From NCBI GenBank assembly GCA_022841325.1, contig JALHRS010000012.1, positions 1-64,000 on the forward strand: a stretch of DNA of 64,000 bases, in the 5' to 3' direction. Under the pieces are notes generated by a model that did no database searches, was not told the DNA's origin, and saw only the letters and a list, made by a program, of their open reading frames with translations. Below, in pieces: positions 37,245-45,897 of this stretch. The position numbers and the translations under genes are program-made. The stretch comes from Lysobacterales bacterium (GTDB lineage Bacteria; Pseudomonadota; Gammaproteobacteria; Xanthomonadales; SZUA-5). Within the stretch, counting starts at the first letter, position 1, and each line of letters opens with the position of its first letter.

Positions 37245-37991
37245 CTAGGTCGACCGCCGAGCGACCGCCAACCAAGCCTGCAGGCCACCTAGCAGCCACT
37301 GGCCCTGAGTTGGGTTTACCGTCAACAACAGGCGTCTGGATTTGCGCAGCCAGAACTGCCGGCGCCGATCCACATACAGCGCAAAATCTGGAATGTCGTG
37401 TTCCCAGGTCATGTCGGCAATGCTCAGTTGACGCCCGCGAAACTCCAGCGCTGGACTGTACGCGCAGACGTAATTCCAGTGCAGGCCAAAGCTGACGTTG
37501 GCTACCAGAATCACCATATCGGGACGCAGTTCAATCCGGAGCACGCGACTGCCGGAAAACTGCAGTCTCAGGCCGATCCAGGCCAATCCCAGAAAAACCA
37601 GGGCGAGAGACCAGGATTCGACTGTAATGTCGTTGTCTATCGAGTGGTAGATGAACATCGCAAGCAACGCCATCGCCAGTGCGCACAGCCCGAGACCCAC
37701 AGCCATCCACAGGCGTGCGATGGCAAATGTGCTTGTCGGTAGATGCAGGATGCTGGACGCTGCCGCCTGCTCGACCCTTATCCCCGGGCCTGCAACGCCG
37801 TCACGGTGCGCAAGTTCGGGCCAGTCGGGGGGCTCGCGCCAGCGCCATTCGGCGGTGGCAGGCGCGCTGTCCTGAAGATAGCTCACTGGCCTGGTCAGCC
37901 TCTGCTTCAAGCGCCATGCCCCATAGAGCGCAAAGATGCCGAGCACCCCCATGCTGGAACTCATCAGGTCCAATGCCACAACGTCGTCCAT
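37245..37991 (-). CDS. Membrane protein of unknown function
   Basis: 248 aa from ATG 37991, preceded by GGGAGAGG. Membrane helices at about 13-28, 92-115 and 126-143, followed by a cytoplasmic-looking C-terminal domain rich in Trp/Arg (VSFGLHWNYVCAYSPALEFRGRQL, ALYVDRRRQFWLRKSRRLLL). The layout resembles PH-like or DUF membrane proteins but I recognise no family. It stands alone, next to a repeat-rich gap on its 5' side. Confidence 0.6.
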   Translation of the reverse strand: MDDVVALDLMSSSMGVLGIFALYGAWRLKQRLTRPVSYLQDSAPATAEWRWREPPDWPELAHRDGVAGPGIRVEQAAASSILHLPTSTFAIARLWMAVGLGLCALAMALLAMFIYHSIDNDITVESWSLALVFLGLAWIGLRLQFSGSRVLRIELRPDMVILVANVSFGLHWNYVCAYSPALEFRGRQLSIADMTWEHDIPDFALYVDRRRQFWLRKSRRLLLTVNPTQGQWLLGGLQAWLAVARRST

Positions 37992-38330
37992 CGGCCCTCT
38001 CCCGCGAGGAATCCTGTCAGCGCCTGAAGCCCCCGCCCATGCCCGGCACGCATAGCCGCCAATACCGACCTGGAACGCCCGCAGCATATCTCTGATGCCG
38101 CCGGCGGACATCCACTACCTCAGCCCGCGCAGGATGCGTTGAGGCACGAACCGCATCTGTCGTGTCCATCGCGCACATCCTCTGGTCCTGGGTCATGAAT
38201 GGCTCTCGTTGGCAGCGCCGTACAGCCCTCTCTCCAGGCCCTTGCAGCAGATGATCCGAGCCTGATGGGCGTTCATCGTGTGGGCAAAGCGGACGGCGGC
38301 CAGCAAGCGCTGATCACCGGCACGAGATGC
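37992..38330. repeat. Intergenic region: 96-bp repeat copy 2 and diverged aceB-leader copy
   Basis: No gene seen. 38121-38216 equals 34149-34244. From 38178 to about 38290 the sequence tracks the aceB start and leader (28418-28530) with roughly one change per four or five bases, including TCATGAATGGCTCTCGTTG versus TCATGGATGGCTCTCGTTG. Confidence 0.8.
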
Positions 38331-39071
38331 TCAGCAAAACATCAGGAGTGAGCCGGTCTCGATGGACTTTTCGCACGCTCGAACCAGTCGAATGCATGTG
38401 AATGATTCGATGCCATAACGTGACCATTTTTCCGCGCCAACTCCTGGCTCTCTGGCTGCGTCCCAGATCTCTTTCGCTTCTGGATCCAAGGTGAGTGGCA
38501 GTTCCAGGACCGACGCGAGCGTTGTGCATTCAGACAGGAGTCTGTGGGCTGAACCGATGCCTCCGCCAACTTGCTTGAAGCAAGCCGATCCTGGAAGCAC
38601 GACGCGCTCGAACTCTTGCGGCACATAGAATCCCTCACAGTCGCCATGCAGCATCAGGTGTTGAAAAGGCAGCTTGCTGCCATCGTCGTTTCCAGTTGCT
38701 GCGTAGTATTCGCTGACGACGGCGTCGGCCAAATCGATCTCTGCACCCGGAGCATAGAGTTCACGACCGAGCGCAGTGTATGCAGCCAGGCGCCGGAGGT
38801 GGTGCAATCCGGAATAGCCCCACATTCGACAGGAAAAGCGCTGGCCTTGCGGCACACTCATGGGTTCGACGTGCTGCTTCAGGCCCGCCTGAAGCAAGGT
38901 CTGGTTGAGTGCCGCAAGCGTGGACCCCAGGTCGTCCTTTTCGCTGCCAAACAAGCCATATTTCGCTGCCATCCTGGACAGCAAAGGCAGCGCCCGAACC
39001 CAGCCTGGCTGCGAAGCCAAAATGCCTCTCTGGAACTCACCCAATTGTCCAACACTCAAATCAAGACCCAC
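38331..39071 (-). CDS. Conserved protein of unknown function
   Basis: 246 aa, soluble, no signal peptide. Notable segments are FSCRMWGYSGLHHLRRLAAY (about 79-98), PFQHLMLHGDCEGFYVPQEF (about 135-154), GGGIGSAHRLLSECTTLASVLELP and a closing SFTCIRLVRACEKSIETGSLLMF. I have the impression of a family also found in actinobacteria, without assigned function; an immunity-type role is conceivable but not supported here. The gene is flanked by repeats and unrelated neighbours, suggesting acquisition. Confidence 0.6.
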   Translation of the reverse strand: MGLDLSVGQLGEFQRGILASQPGWVRALPLLSRMAAKYGLFGSEKDDLGSTLAALNQTLLQAGLKQHVEPMSVPQGQRFSCRMWGYSGLHHLRRLAAYTALGRELYAPGAEIDLADAVVSEYYAATGNDDGSKLPFQHLMLHGDCEGFYVPQEFERVVLPGSACFKQVGGGIGSAHRLLSECTTLASVLELPLTLDPEAKEIWDAAREPGVGAEKWSRYGIESFTCIRLVRACEKSIETGSLLMFC

Positions 39072-39524
39072 AATTGTCTCCAGGGTTGGTTCTTGCTGTC
39101 AGAGCCGGGGCGTCGCTGCCATTTTCGTCCGACCCGGCGAATGCCGCCACTCTGAGGCCGTACCTTGGAATCCATGCGTGTGTAGCCGGGCCAGGCAGTG
39201 GTCCAGGGGCCCTGTATCCACAGAACAGTCAGAGTGCGTGCAGTTCCCGAGCCCTGAACCCGGAACGGCCAAAGCCGCTGCCGCGACGCGTTCGGGGACA
39301 ATCTGAAACCACATCTACCAATGATCAAGCCGCCCGCTGACGGGCTTGGCGTATGCGATATTTGGGCGGTTGGCAAAGCCTTGCACAAGGTCCGGAGAGA
39401 CCCAGTAGGGCGAGCGCCCGGGGTTTCGGATGTGCAGCCGACGCATCGGTCACCATTGCTGTCAGGTGCCGGCAATGCTGCGCGAAAGAGACTCCCGCTT
39501 GACCCGACCATCCGAGGCCACACG
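39072..39524. other. Intergenic region, no gene recognised
   Basis: Apart from a short GTAG-headed palindrome at 39405-39418 (GGCGAGCGCC) I see nothing. Promoters of the two divergent flanking genes should lie here. Confidence 0.5.
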
Positions 39525-39833
39525 ATGAAAGCTGCGACCTATCTTTCCCTGCTTCCCATCCTGGCCCTGTCGGCCTGCTCCGACCCGGCCGGCACGGATC
39601 AGGCGCAAGCGCCGGTGGCGCCCGACCAGGCACAGACGCAAGCCGCGCAGGAGCCGGCCATCGAGGTCCGCACCGACGGTAACGTGACCACCGTGACCAC
39701 GGCTGGCAATCTGCAGTCCACCTTCGACATCGGCTGCATCGATTTCGCCCAGGTGAAGAATGTCTATGCACCCGCCGATCTGTTCAAGGGTTCGGTGGCC
39801 TGTCTTCAGACCGGTGAGGATGGCCGGGCTTGA
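39525..39833 (+). CDS. Small lipoprotein of unknown function
   Basis: 102 aa with a lipoprotein signal (YLSLLPILALSAC, Cys18). A Gln/Ala/Pro-rich linker precedes a short C-terminal part (IGCIDFAQVKNVYAPADLFKGSVACLQTG). The ending looks like the beginning of a longer domain (a Cys-containing helix followed by GEDGRA then stop), so the protein could be truncated; no alternative frame continues it convincingly. It ends 40 bp before the kinase gene and may be cotranscribed. Confidence 0.6.
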   Translation: MKAATYLSLLPILALSACSDPAGTDQAQAPVAPDQAQTQAAQEPAIEVRTDGNVTTVTTAGNLQSTFDIGCIDFAQVKNVYAPADLFKGSVACLQTGEDGRA

Positions 39834-39873
39834 GTCGCGCTATCGTGGCGGCGGAAACGCCGTGGGGACCGTG

Positions 39874-42537
39874 ATGTCAGGACAGGATTCGGCAACGCAC
39901 GAGTTGGGCAGGCCCAGCACCCTGGTCGAGGGCTGGTCGGAACTGCCGTCGAACGTGGATACCTGGGCCGAAGGCCAGCGAATTGGCCCGTTTCGGCTGA
40001 AACGCTGCCTGGGCAAGGGCGGTATGGGGCTGGTATGGCTGGCTGAGCAGACGCAGCCCTTGACCCGCGACGTGGCCATCAAGGTCATGCGCGGCGAACG
40101 TCGCGGGGCACTGGCCGAGGCCTACTTCGAGATCGAACGTCAGGCCCTGGCGCAGCTGTCGCATCGCAGTATTGCGCAGATCTACGACGCCGGCCGCCTG
40201 CCCGATGGCGCGCTGTTCTTCGCCATGGAATATGTGCCCGGCGTGCCGCTCGATCAGGCCCTGCGCGAGCATCCGCTCTCGCCGGAGGCGCTGGCGCGCC
40301 TGTTGATCGAAGTCTGCGCCGGCGTTCAGCACGCCCACCAGCGCGGCTTGATTCACCGTGACCTGAAGCCGCTCAATCTGCTGGTGCAATGGGTGGATGG
40401 TGCGCCGCTGCCGAAGATCATCGACTTCGGCGTCGCCATCAGCATGAATGGGGCTGCGCCCGCCACCGCGGTCAGGGTCGCGGGAACCGGCGCCTACATG
40501 TCGCCGGAACAGAAGCAACCAGGGCCCGAAGGCATCGATGCGCGTACCGACGTCTATGCGCTCGGTGTGGTGCTGGCCGAGTGCCTGTACCAGCTGGCGG
40601 GTGTGGACAGCCAGAGGGCCGGGGCGGACAGTACCTTGCTGCGCAAGGAACTGGCCTTGAGCCTCGGTCGCGCGGCAGCCGATGCCGGCGGCGACCGACA
40701 GGTCCTGTCGCGCCTGGGCAACGTGCCCATGGAACTCCGTGCGGTGGCGCTGAAAGCCATGGCCGACGAGCGCGAAGCGCGCTACCAATCCGCCTCAGCC
40801 CTGGCCGAAGACCTGCAGCGCTGGCTGTCGCGCGAACCGGTGCAGGCAGTCGCCGGTGGGCGCGGTTATCGTTTGCGCTGCTTCCTGCGGCGCCACGCCC
40901 TGGCCAGTGCCTCGGCCGCCGTGCTGCTGCTGGCGATCAGCAGCTTTGCGGTGTTGGCGACCGTGCAGGCCGCGCGCATCACCCGCGAGGCCGAGCGCGC
41001 CAACCAGGCGCTGGCCGAACTGGAAACCGTCACCGAATTCCAGGCCCAGCAACTGTCGGATATCGACACCGCTGCGATGGGCGACAAACTCAGGCAGGCA
41101 ATACTCGACCAGTTCCAGGCCGCGACTGCCAAGCGAGCGGATGCCGCCAGCGCGCAACAGGCCCTGGAAGCCGCGCTGGCGCAAGTCAACTTCACCGACG
41201 TGGCGCTGAGCAACCTCGACAGCCAGATCTTCGAGCGCGCCATCAGTACGATCAACCAGGAATTCGCCGATCGCCCGCCGCTGCGGGCTCGCCTGCTGGC
41301 GACGGTGGGGCGCACGCTGATGGATCTCGGCCTGCTCGAGCGCTCGATGGAACCCACCGCGCAGGCGCTGAAGATCCGGCAAACCGAGTTCGGCCCCGAT
41401 CATCCGGACACCCTGGCTTCAGAGGACGCCATCGGCAGCCTGCTGCAGAACCAGGGCAAGCTCGCCGAGGCCGAGCCACATTTGCGCGCGGCGCTGGCCG
41501 GACGTCGCCGGGTGCGCGGCGAGGAGCACACGGACACCATCGATTCGATCAACAATCTCGGCCTGCTGTTGCATCTGCTGGGGCGTTTCGACGAGGCCGA
41601 GCCCCTGTATCTGGAAGCTCTGGACAAGTACCGGCGCACGCTCGGCCCCAACGATTCATCGACGCTGCAGGTCCTCAACAATCTGGGCGGCATGCTGCGC
41701 GAACAGGGCAAGATCGACGAAGCCGAGCCGTACTTTCGTGAGGCGCTGGAGAAGCGTCGCCGGCAGCTCGGCGATGATCACCCCGAGACGCTGACGTCGA
41801 TCAACAATCTGAGCGCCTTGCTGCGCGATCAGGGAAATTTCGCGGCGTCCGAACCGCTGACGCGCGAGGCCTATACCCGAGCTCGGCGGGTCTTCGGCGA
41901 GTTCCATCCCTCGACCCTGACCTATCTCGGAAATCTGGGCAATCTGCTGCAGAGCACCGGTCAGCTCGACGAAGCGGGCGAACTCCTGGCTGCCGGGCTC
42001 GCCGGGGCGCGCAAGGCGCTGGGCGATCAGCACACCATAGTGGCCGCCTTCGCCAGCAATCTGGGCAGCCTGCGGCGTACCCAGGGACGCCTGGCGGAGG
42101 CCGAGAGCCTGTGGCGGGAAGTGCTGGCCATTCGCCTGCAGGCCCTCGGCCCCAGCCACCCCGGTACGCTGCTGCTGCAGAGCAACCTCGGCGATCTGCT
42201 GCGCGAGCAACAACGTCCCCAGGAGGCCGTCAGCATGTTGGAGGCCGCATTGCCGCAGGCCCGCGAAACTTTTGTCGGCCCCTTGAGTGATCGCCTGGCC
42301 CTGCTGCTGATCCGCCTGGGCAGAGCCGAATCCGCCTTGCCGGCACCGACGCCATACGCCAGGTCCGAGGCCCATCTGCAGGAAGCCGAGCAACTGATCA
42401 ACACCCAGGAAAAGCCCCTGCCCCAGGACCAGCAATTGCTGGCAAGCGCCTTCGTCGAACTCTACGAGCGCTGGCAGAAGGACGAGCCGGCGGCGGCAGC
42501 GAAGGCGGAGCAGTGGCGACAACGAATCCAGCCTTGA
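39874..42537 (+). CDS. Hanks-type Ser/Thr protein kinase with TPR repeats
   Basis: 887 aa from ATG 39874. The kinase domain (about 33-320) has the glycine loop GKGGMG, the ATP-anchoring Lys70 in VAIKVM, HRDLKPLN with Asp163, DFGVA and an activation segment ending in GAYMSPEQ. A membrane helix (ASAAVLLLAISSFAVLATV) near 350-370 is followed by an exported region with about ten TPR/kinesin-light-chain-like repeats (for example LNNLGGMLREQGKIDEAEPYF). The kinase faces the cytoplasm and the TPRs the periplasm. No phosphatase gene is adjacent; substrates unknown. Confidence 0.93.
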   Translation: MSGQDSATHELGRPSTLVEGWSELPSNVDTWAEGQRIGPFRLKRCLGKGGMGLVWLAEQTQPLTRDVAIKVMRGERRGALAEAYFEIERQALAQLSHRSIAQIYDAGRLPDGALFFAMEYVPGVPLDQALREHPLSPEALARLLIEVCAGVQHAHQRGLIHRDLKPLNLLVQWVDGAPLPKIIDFGVAISMNGAAPATAVRVAGTGAYMSPEQKQPGPEGIDARTDVYALGVVLAECLYQLAGVDSQRAGADSTLLRKELALSLGRAAADAGGDRQVLSRLGNVPMELRAVALKAMADEREARYQSASALAEDLQRWLSREPVQAVAGGRGYRLRCFLRRHALASASAAVLLLAISSFAVLATVQAARITREAERANQALAELETVTEFQAQQLSDIDTAAMGDKLRQAILDQFQAATAKRADAASAQQALEAALAQVNFTDVALSNLDSQIFERAISTINQEFADRPPLRARLLATVGRTLMDLGLLERSMEPTAQALKIRQTEFGPDHPDTLASEDAIGSLLQNQGKLAEAEPHLRAALAGRRRVRGEEHTDTIDSINNLGLLLHLLGRFDEAEPLYLEALDKYRRTLGPNDSSTLQVLNNLGGMLREQGKIDEAEPYFREALEKRRRQLGDDHPETLTSINNLSALLRDQGNFAASEPLTREAYTRARRVFGEFHPSTLTYLGNLGNLLQSTGQLDEAGELLAAGLAGARKALGDQHTIVAAFASNLGSLRRTQGRLAEAESLWREVLAIRLQALGPSHPGTLLLQSNLGDLLREQQRPQEAVSMLEAALPQARETFVGPLSDRLALLLIRLGRAESALPAPTPYARSEAHLQEAEQLINTQEKPLPQDQQLLASAFVELYERWQKDEPAAAAKAEQWRQRIQP

Positions 42538-42615
42538 GCCTGGGTACGAGACCCAAGGCTGGACAGGACCGCAGGGTCGGTCCGGGCCTGCCTGCTAAAG
42601 CCGCGGCTCGCCTCT

Positions 42616-42656
42616 TCAGTAGGTCACGTTGTCCGCGCAGCGGACTACGTGACACG
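42616..42656. repeat. GTAG-headed GTCACGT palindrome
   Basis: GTAGGTCACGTTGTCCGC with a mirrored GCGGACTACGTGAC. Same family as copies near 20.5 and 43.6 kb. Confidence 0.75.
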
Positions 42657-42739
42657 CAGGCCTGCATAGCCTGGAACCGGCTGTCAGGGTTCGAGGATTT
42701 TCCTTGCGGAGCCGAACCCTGACGATCAGGAGGCTGCGA

Positions 42740-43372
42740 TCAGTCCTCAAGGCGTGCCGCCATCTGCGCCGCCACATCCTGCGCAGACGACTGCCCACGC
42801 GCTGAAAGTCCTTCGATGACGCCCCGGCGATTGGCTTCCGGGTGGTTCTGGTGAAGCTTGTCCTTGCCGATCAGGCGCTCCGCACGCAATTCGATGCCGA
42901 CAATGGCGCGAAGCTGACGCTCGATATAGTCCGGCGGTGCCTCGTCCAGCCGCCACGGGCGAGGCTGAAACGCCTCGTGCTCCGCACTCAACTCATCCAA
43001 CAGCTGCCGCAGCCAGATCGGATCATCGATCGCTTGCAGACAGCCATGAGCGTGCACCACGCAGTAGTTCCAGGTCGGCACCGCCTTGCCGTCAACCGCC
43101 TTGGACGGGTACCACTGCGGGCTGACGTAGGCCTGCGGACCGTGGAAGACCGCCAGCACGGGCTGCCCGTCGGCCTCCCGCCACAGGGTGTTGGCACGGG
43201 CGACATGACCGACCAGATGGATCGCACCAGCGACCATTCGAACCCGCATCGGAATGTGGTTGGCCAGCGGTCCCTGCGGGCCGCCGTAGATGAGGGTGGC
43301 CAGCGGAAAACAGCGGATCAACTCGACCAGAGCAGACTCATCGGACTGTTCGAAATGCTTGGGCAGGTACAT
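42740..43372 (-). CDS. FMN-binding PaiB-type regulator
   Basis: 210 aa, the normal PaiB length. Starts MYLPKHFEQSD and continues with LIYGGPQGPLANHIPM, HVARANTLWR, VLAVFHGPQAYVSPQWYPSK and VPTWNYCVVHAHG, all hallmarks of the PaiB/FMN-binding split-barrel family. Bacillus PaiB is a negative regulator of sporulation and degradative genes; in other bacteria the role is unknown and may be a flavoprotein reductase. It is a single gene between REP-like repeats. Confidence 0.9.
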   Translation of the reverse strand: MYLPKHFEQSDESALVELIRCFPLATLIYGGPQGPLANHIPMRVRMVAGAIHLVGHVARANTLWREADGQPVLAVFHGPQAYVSPQWYPSKAVDGKAVPTWNYCVVHAHGCLQAIDDPIWLRQLLDELSAEHEAFQPRPWRLDEAPPDYIERQLRAIVGIELRAERLIGKDKLHQNHPEANRRGVIEGLSARGQSSAQDVAAQMAARLED

Positions 43373-43692
43373 GGCGTCAGCTCTGCAGGCAGAATCAATT
43401 GTCGCTTATCCAGTGCATCTCGGGCGATCCCTGGCGACGCGGTCCGCCTATCCAGTGAACTCGGAGAGCGATCAACCGCCGATGGTGGCTGAAACCGCTC
43501 TCACCAAACATGCCGCAAGCCTTTGATTTTAATGTAGGTGCCATCTTGGCCGCGAAGCGGCCTACGTGACTGACGCAGCTGTCACGTAGACCCTTCGGGT
43601 CAACGTGACCTACTTCCACGGTTTGATGCGCGAATAAGCGCACCGCCAGGGGCGACCGGGACTCCCACTGGCGGAACCGGGTCGATCCATCC
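43373..43692. repeat. Intergenic region with GTAG-headed palindromes
   Basis: No gene seen. 43532-43615 holds GTAGGTGCCATCTTGGCCGC...GCGGCCTACGTGAC and GTCACGTAGACCC...GTGACCTAC, members of the 20.5-kb family. Confidence 0.7.
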
Positions 43693-45270
43693 CTAGCGCG
43701 TTGCCACCGCGCGGTAGTGGTCTGCCAGCGGATAGTGCTTGCCGTACCAGGCGAATATCGCTGCGGCGAGAAAGGCAAATGCGGCAAAGAAGAACATCAG
43801 AAAGGCGGTCTCACTGAGCCCGCTATGGGCGATTTGTTCGGTCACGAAATCATTGCGGATTGCCGCATTGGTCAGCAGCACCCAGAGATTGCCGAAGGTC
43901 ACCGACAACAGCCAGAAGCTCATGATGCTGCCCTTCATCGAGGGCGGCGCCTGGCTGTAGGCGAATTCGAGACCCGTGGCCGATACCAGCACTTCACCAA
44001 AGGTGAGCAAGGCATACGGCAGGGTTTGCCAGACGATCGATACGGCGTCGCCGCCATCCAGATACAGCTGCAGAATTCCGGCCACGACCCAGGCCAGCCC
44101 GGAAAAGGCGATGCCGTAGCCCATCCGTCGCAGCGCGGTGGGCTCGAAACCGAACTTGCGCAGGGCCGGGTACAGCACCAGATTGTTGAACGGAATCAAG
44201 AGCATCACCAGCAAGGGGTTGAGCGCCTGCATTTGTGCCGGTTGCTGTACCAGCCAACTCGGCCACCACCAGGCCTCATGCGGGATGGTCATGAGGTTGC
44301 CCTGCAGAATCCAGGTGGAGGCCTTCTGGTCGAACAATGACCAGAATGGAGTCACCAGCGCGAACACGATCAGGATGCGCAGCACGGCACGCACGCCGTC
44401 AACCGCTTCATCCGGATGCAGGCCGCGCGCGCGTTCCAGCTGCAGCGAGGTACCGATGCCGCCGAACAGCATGACCAATCCCAGCGCCAGGCACAGCGCA
44501 GTCACCACACCCAGTTGCGGCGTGGCCACCAGTGCGCCTATCGCGAGCAGGACGCCAACCACCAGCAGGATCAAACCTGCCCGGCTGCCACCTTGTGCCA
44601 GTAGCGCCGTGCCTGCCACCCGCAACAGCGAATGCGGATTGGCTGCAGTCGGTGGCACATGCACGTACTTGTTGCGCCCGAGCCAGAACACCAGGGTAGC
44701 GATGGCCATCAGGATGCCCGGTATGCCGAAGGCCCAGGCCGGGCCCCAGGAGGCGAGGACGCGCGGCATCAGCAAGGAGGCGAAGAAGGAACCGAAATTG
44801 ATGGTCCAGTAGAAGAAGTCGTAGACGATCTTCGCCTTGTGCTTGTTGCTTTGATCGAACTGGTCGCCGACAAAAGCGGAAATCAGCGGTTTGATGCCGC
44901 CTGAACCCACCGCGATCAGAAACAGACCTGTGTAGAAGCCGCTCCGATTGCTCTCGAACATCGCCAGGCAGGCATGGCCGATGCAATAAACGATCGATAA
45001 CCACAAGGCAGTGCGGTACTTGCCAAAGAACCGGTCAGAAAGCCAACCACCCAGCAGCGGAAAGAAATACACGCCGATCACAAAGGAGTGAAACACGTCC
45101 TTGGCGATTCCAGCGCGCTCGGCGAGTGGAAACGACAGCAGCAGGCTGGTGATCAGGAACGGCGTCAGGATGTTGCGCATCCCGTAAAAGCTGAAGCGTT
45201 CGCAGGCCTCGTTGCCGATGATGTAAGGAATCTGCGGGGGCAAGCTTCCGCGGTTCGCGCTGGCGGTCAT
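43693..45270 (-). CDS. POT/PTR2-family proton-coupled peptide transporter
   Basis: 525 aa from ATG 45270 (MTASANRGSLPPQIPYIIGNEACERFSFYGMRNIL); an ATG at 45288 is possible. The ExxER motif (EACERF) of proton-coupled oligopeptide transporters is in helix 1, GVYFFPLLGGWLSDRFFGKYRTAL is the second signature and FFYWTINFGSFFASLL corresponds to the PTR2 consensus. Twelve or more membrane helices follow. It imports di- or tripeptides with protons. A tandem-repeat array lies upstream. Confidence 0.92.
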   Translation of the reverse strand: MTASANRGSLPPQIPYIIGNEACERFSFYGMRNILTPFLITSLLLSFPLAERAGIAKDVFHSFVIGVYFFPLLGGWLSDRFFGKYRTALWLSIVYCIGHACLAMFESNRSGFYTGLFLIAVGSGGIKPLISAFVGDQFDQSNKHKAKIVYDFFYWTINFGSFFASLLMPRVLASWGPAWAFGIPGILMAIATLVFWLGRNKYVHVPPTAANPHSLLRVAGTALLAQGGSRAGLILLVVGVLLAIGALVATPQLGVVTALCLALGLVMLFGGIGTSLQLERARGLHPDEAVDGVRAVLRILIVFALVTPFWSLFDQKASTWILQGNLMTIPHEAWWWPSWLVQQPAQMQALNPLLVMLLIPFNNLVLYPALRKFGFEPTALRRMGYGIAFSGLAWVVAGILQLYLDGGDAVSIVWQTLPYALLTFGEVLVSATGLEFAYSQAPPSMKGSIMSFWLLSVTFGNLWVLLTNAAIRNDFVTEQIAHSGLSETAFLMFFFAAFAFLAAAIFAWYGKHYPLADHYRAVATR

Positions 45271-45443
45271 CCGAGTTCCGTCGTGCATGGGCGAGGGGCG
45301 GCACTGTAGCAAAGACGCTGCGTCTGCAGGCGTTCGCTGCCGTGCAGCGGACCCCGCGGGTGTCGATCTGCGCCGCATGCGGGTGCCGATACTGCTCGAC
45401 AAACGGTGGGAGCGGCTTCAGCCGCGATCTCCTGACGGAGCAG
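45271..45443. other. Upstream region of peptide transporter
   Basis: No gene. Contains one GGGAGCGGCTTCAGCCGCGA palindrome near 45408-45432, a very common REP type in Xanthomonadales and pseudomonads. Confidence 0.5.
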
Positions 45444-45885
45444 AAGCAGCGGAGCAAGCTCCGCTCTACCAGAGCTGCGGTGTACGAGGCTCATGTAGTG
45501 CCGAGCTTGCTCGGCAGGGTGTGCCGCGCTCTGGCTTAACCTGGAAAAGCCCAGCAGAAGCAGCGGAGCAAGCTCCGCTCTACCAGAGCTGCGGTGTACG
45601 AGGCTCATGTAGTGCCGAGCTTGCTCGGCAGGGTGTGCCGCTTCTGATCAAGAACCAGAGCAACGGCAAGGTCAAAAGCCAAAGCCCAACGTAAGCAGCG
45701 GAGCAAGCTCCGCTCTACCAGAGCTGCGGTGTACGAGGCTCATGTAGTGCCGAGCTTGCTCGGCAGGGTGTGCCGCGCTCTGGCCAAACCTGGAAAAGCC
45801 CAGCAGAAGCAGCGGAGCAAGCTCCGCTCTACGAAAGCGAAACCCGACTCAGCACAAGCAGCGGAGCAAGCTCCGCGCTACGCGA
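45444..45885. repeat. Tandem array: three 84-bp units plus two partial units
   Basis: Units at 45444-45527, 45558-45641 and 45693-45776 are near-identical and contain AGCGGAGCAAGCTCCGCTCT next to CTAC, and CCGAGCTTGCTCGG. Partial units start at 45807 and 45856. The spacers differ (30 and 51 bp). The units are pairs of GTAG-headed REPs multiplied in situ beyond the ffh stop. Confidence 0.9.
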
Positions 45886-45897
45886 GCGAAACCCGAC

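Noticed and set aside
45444-45885. CRISPR array
   Set aside because: Units of 84 bp contain internal palindromes, only three copies exist, spacers are unequal, and no cas gene is near.
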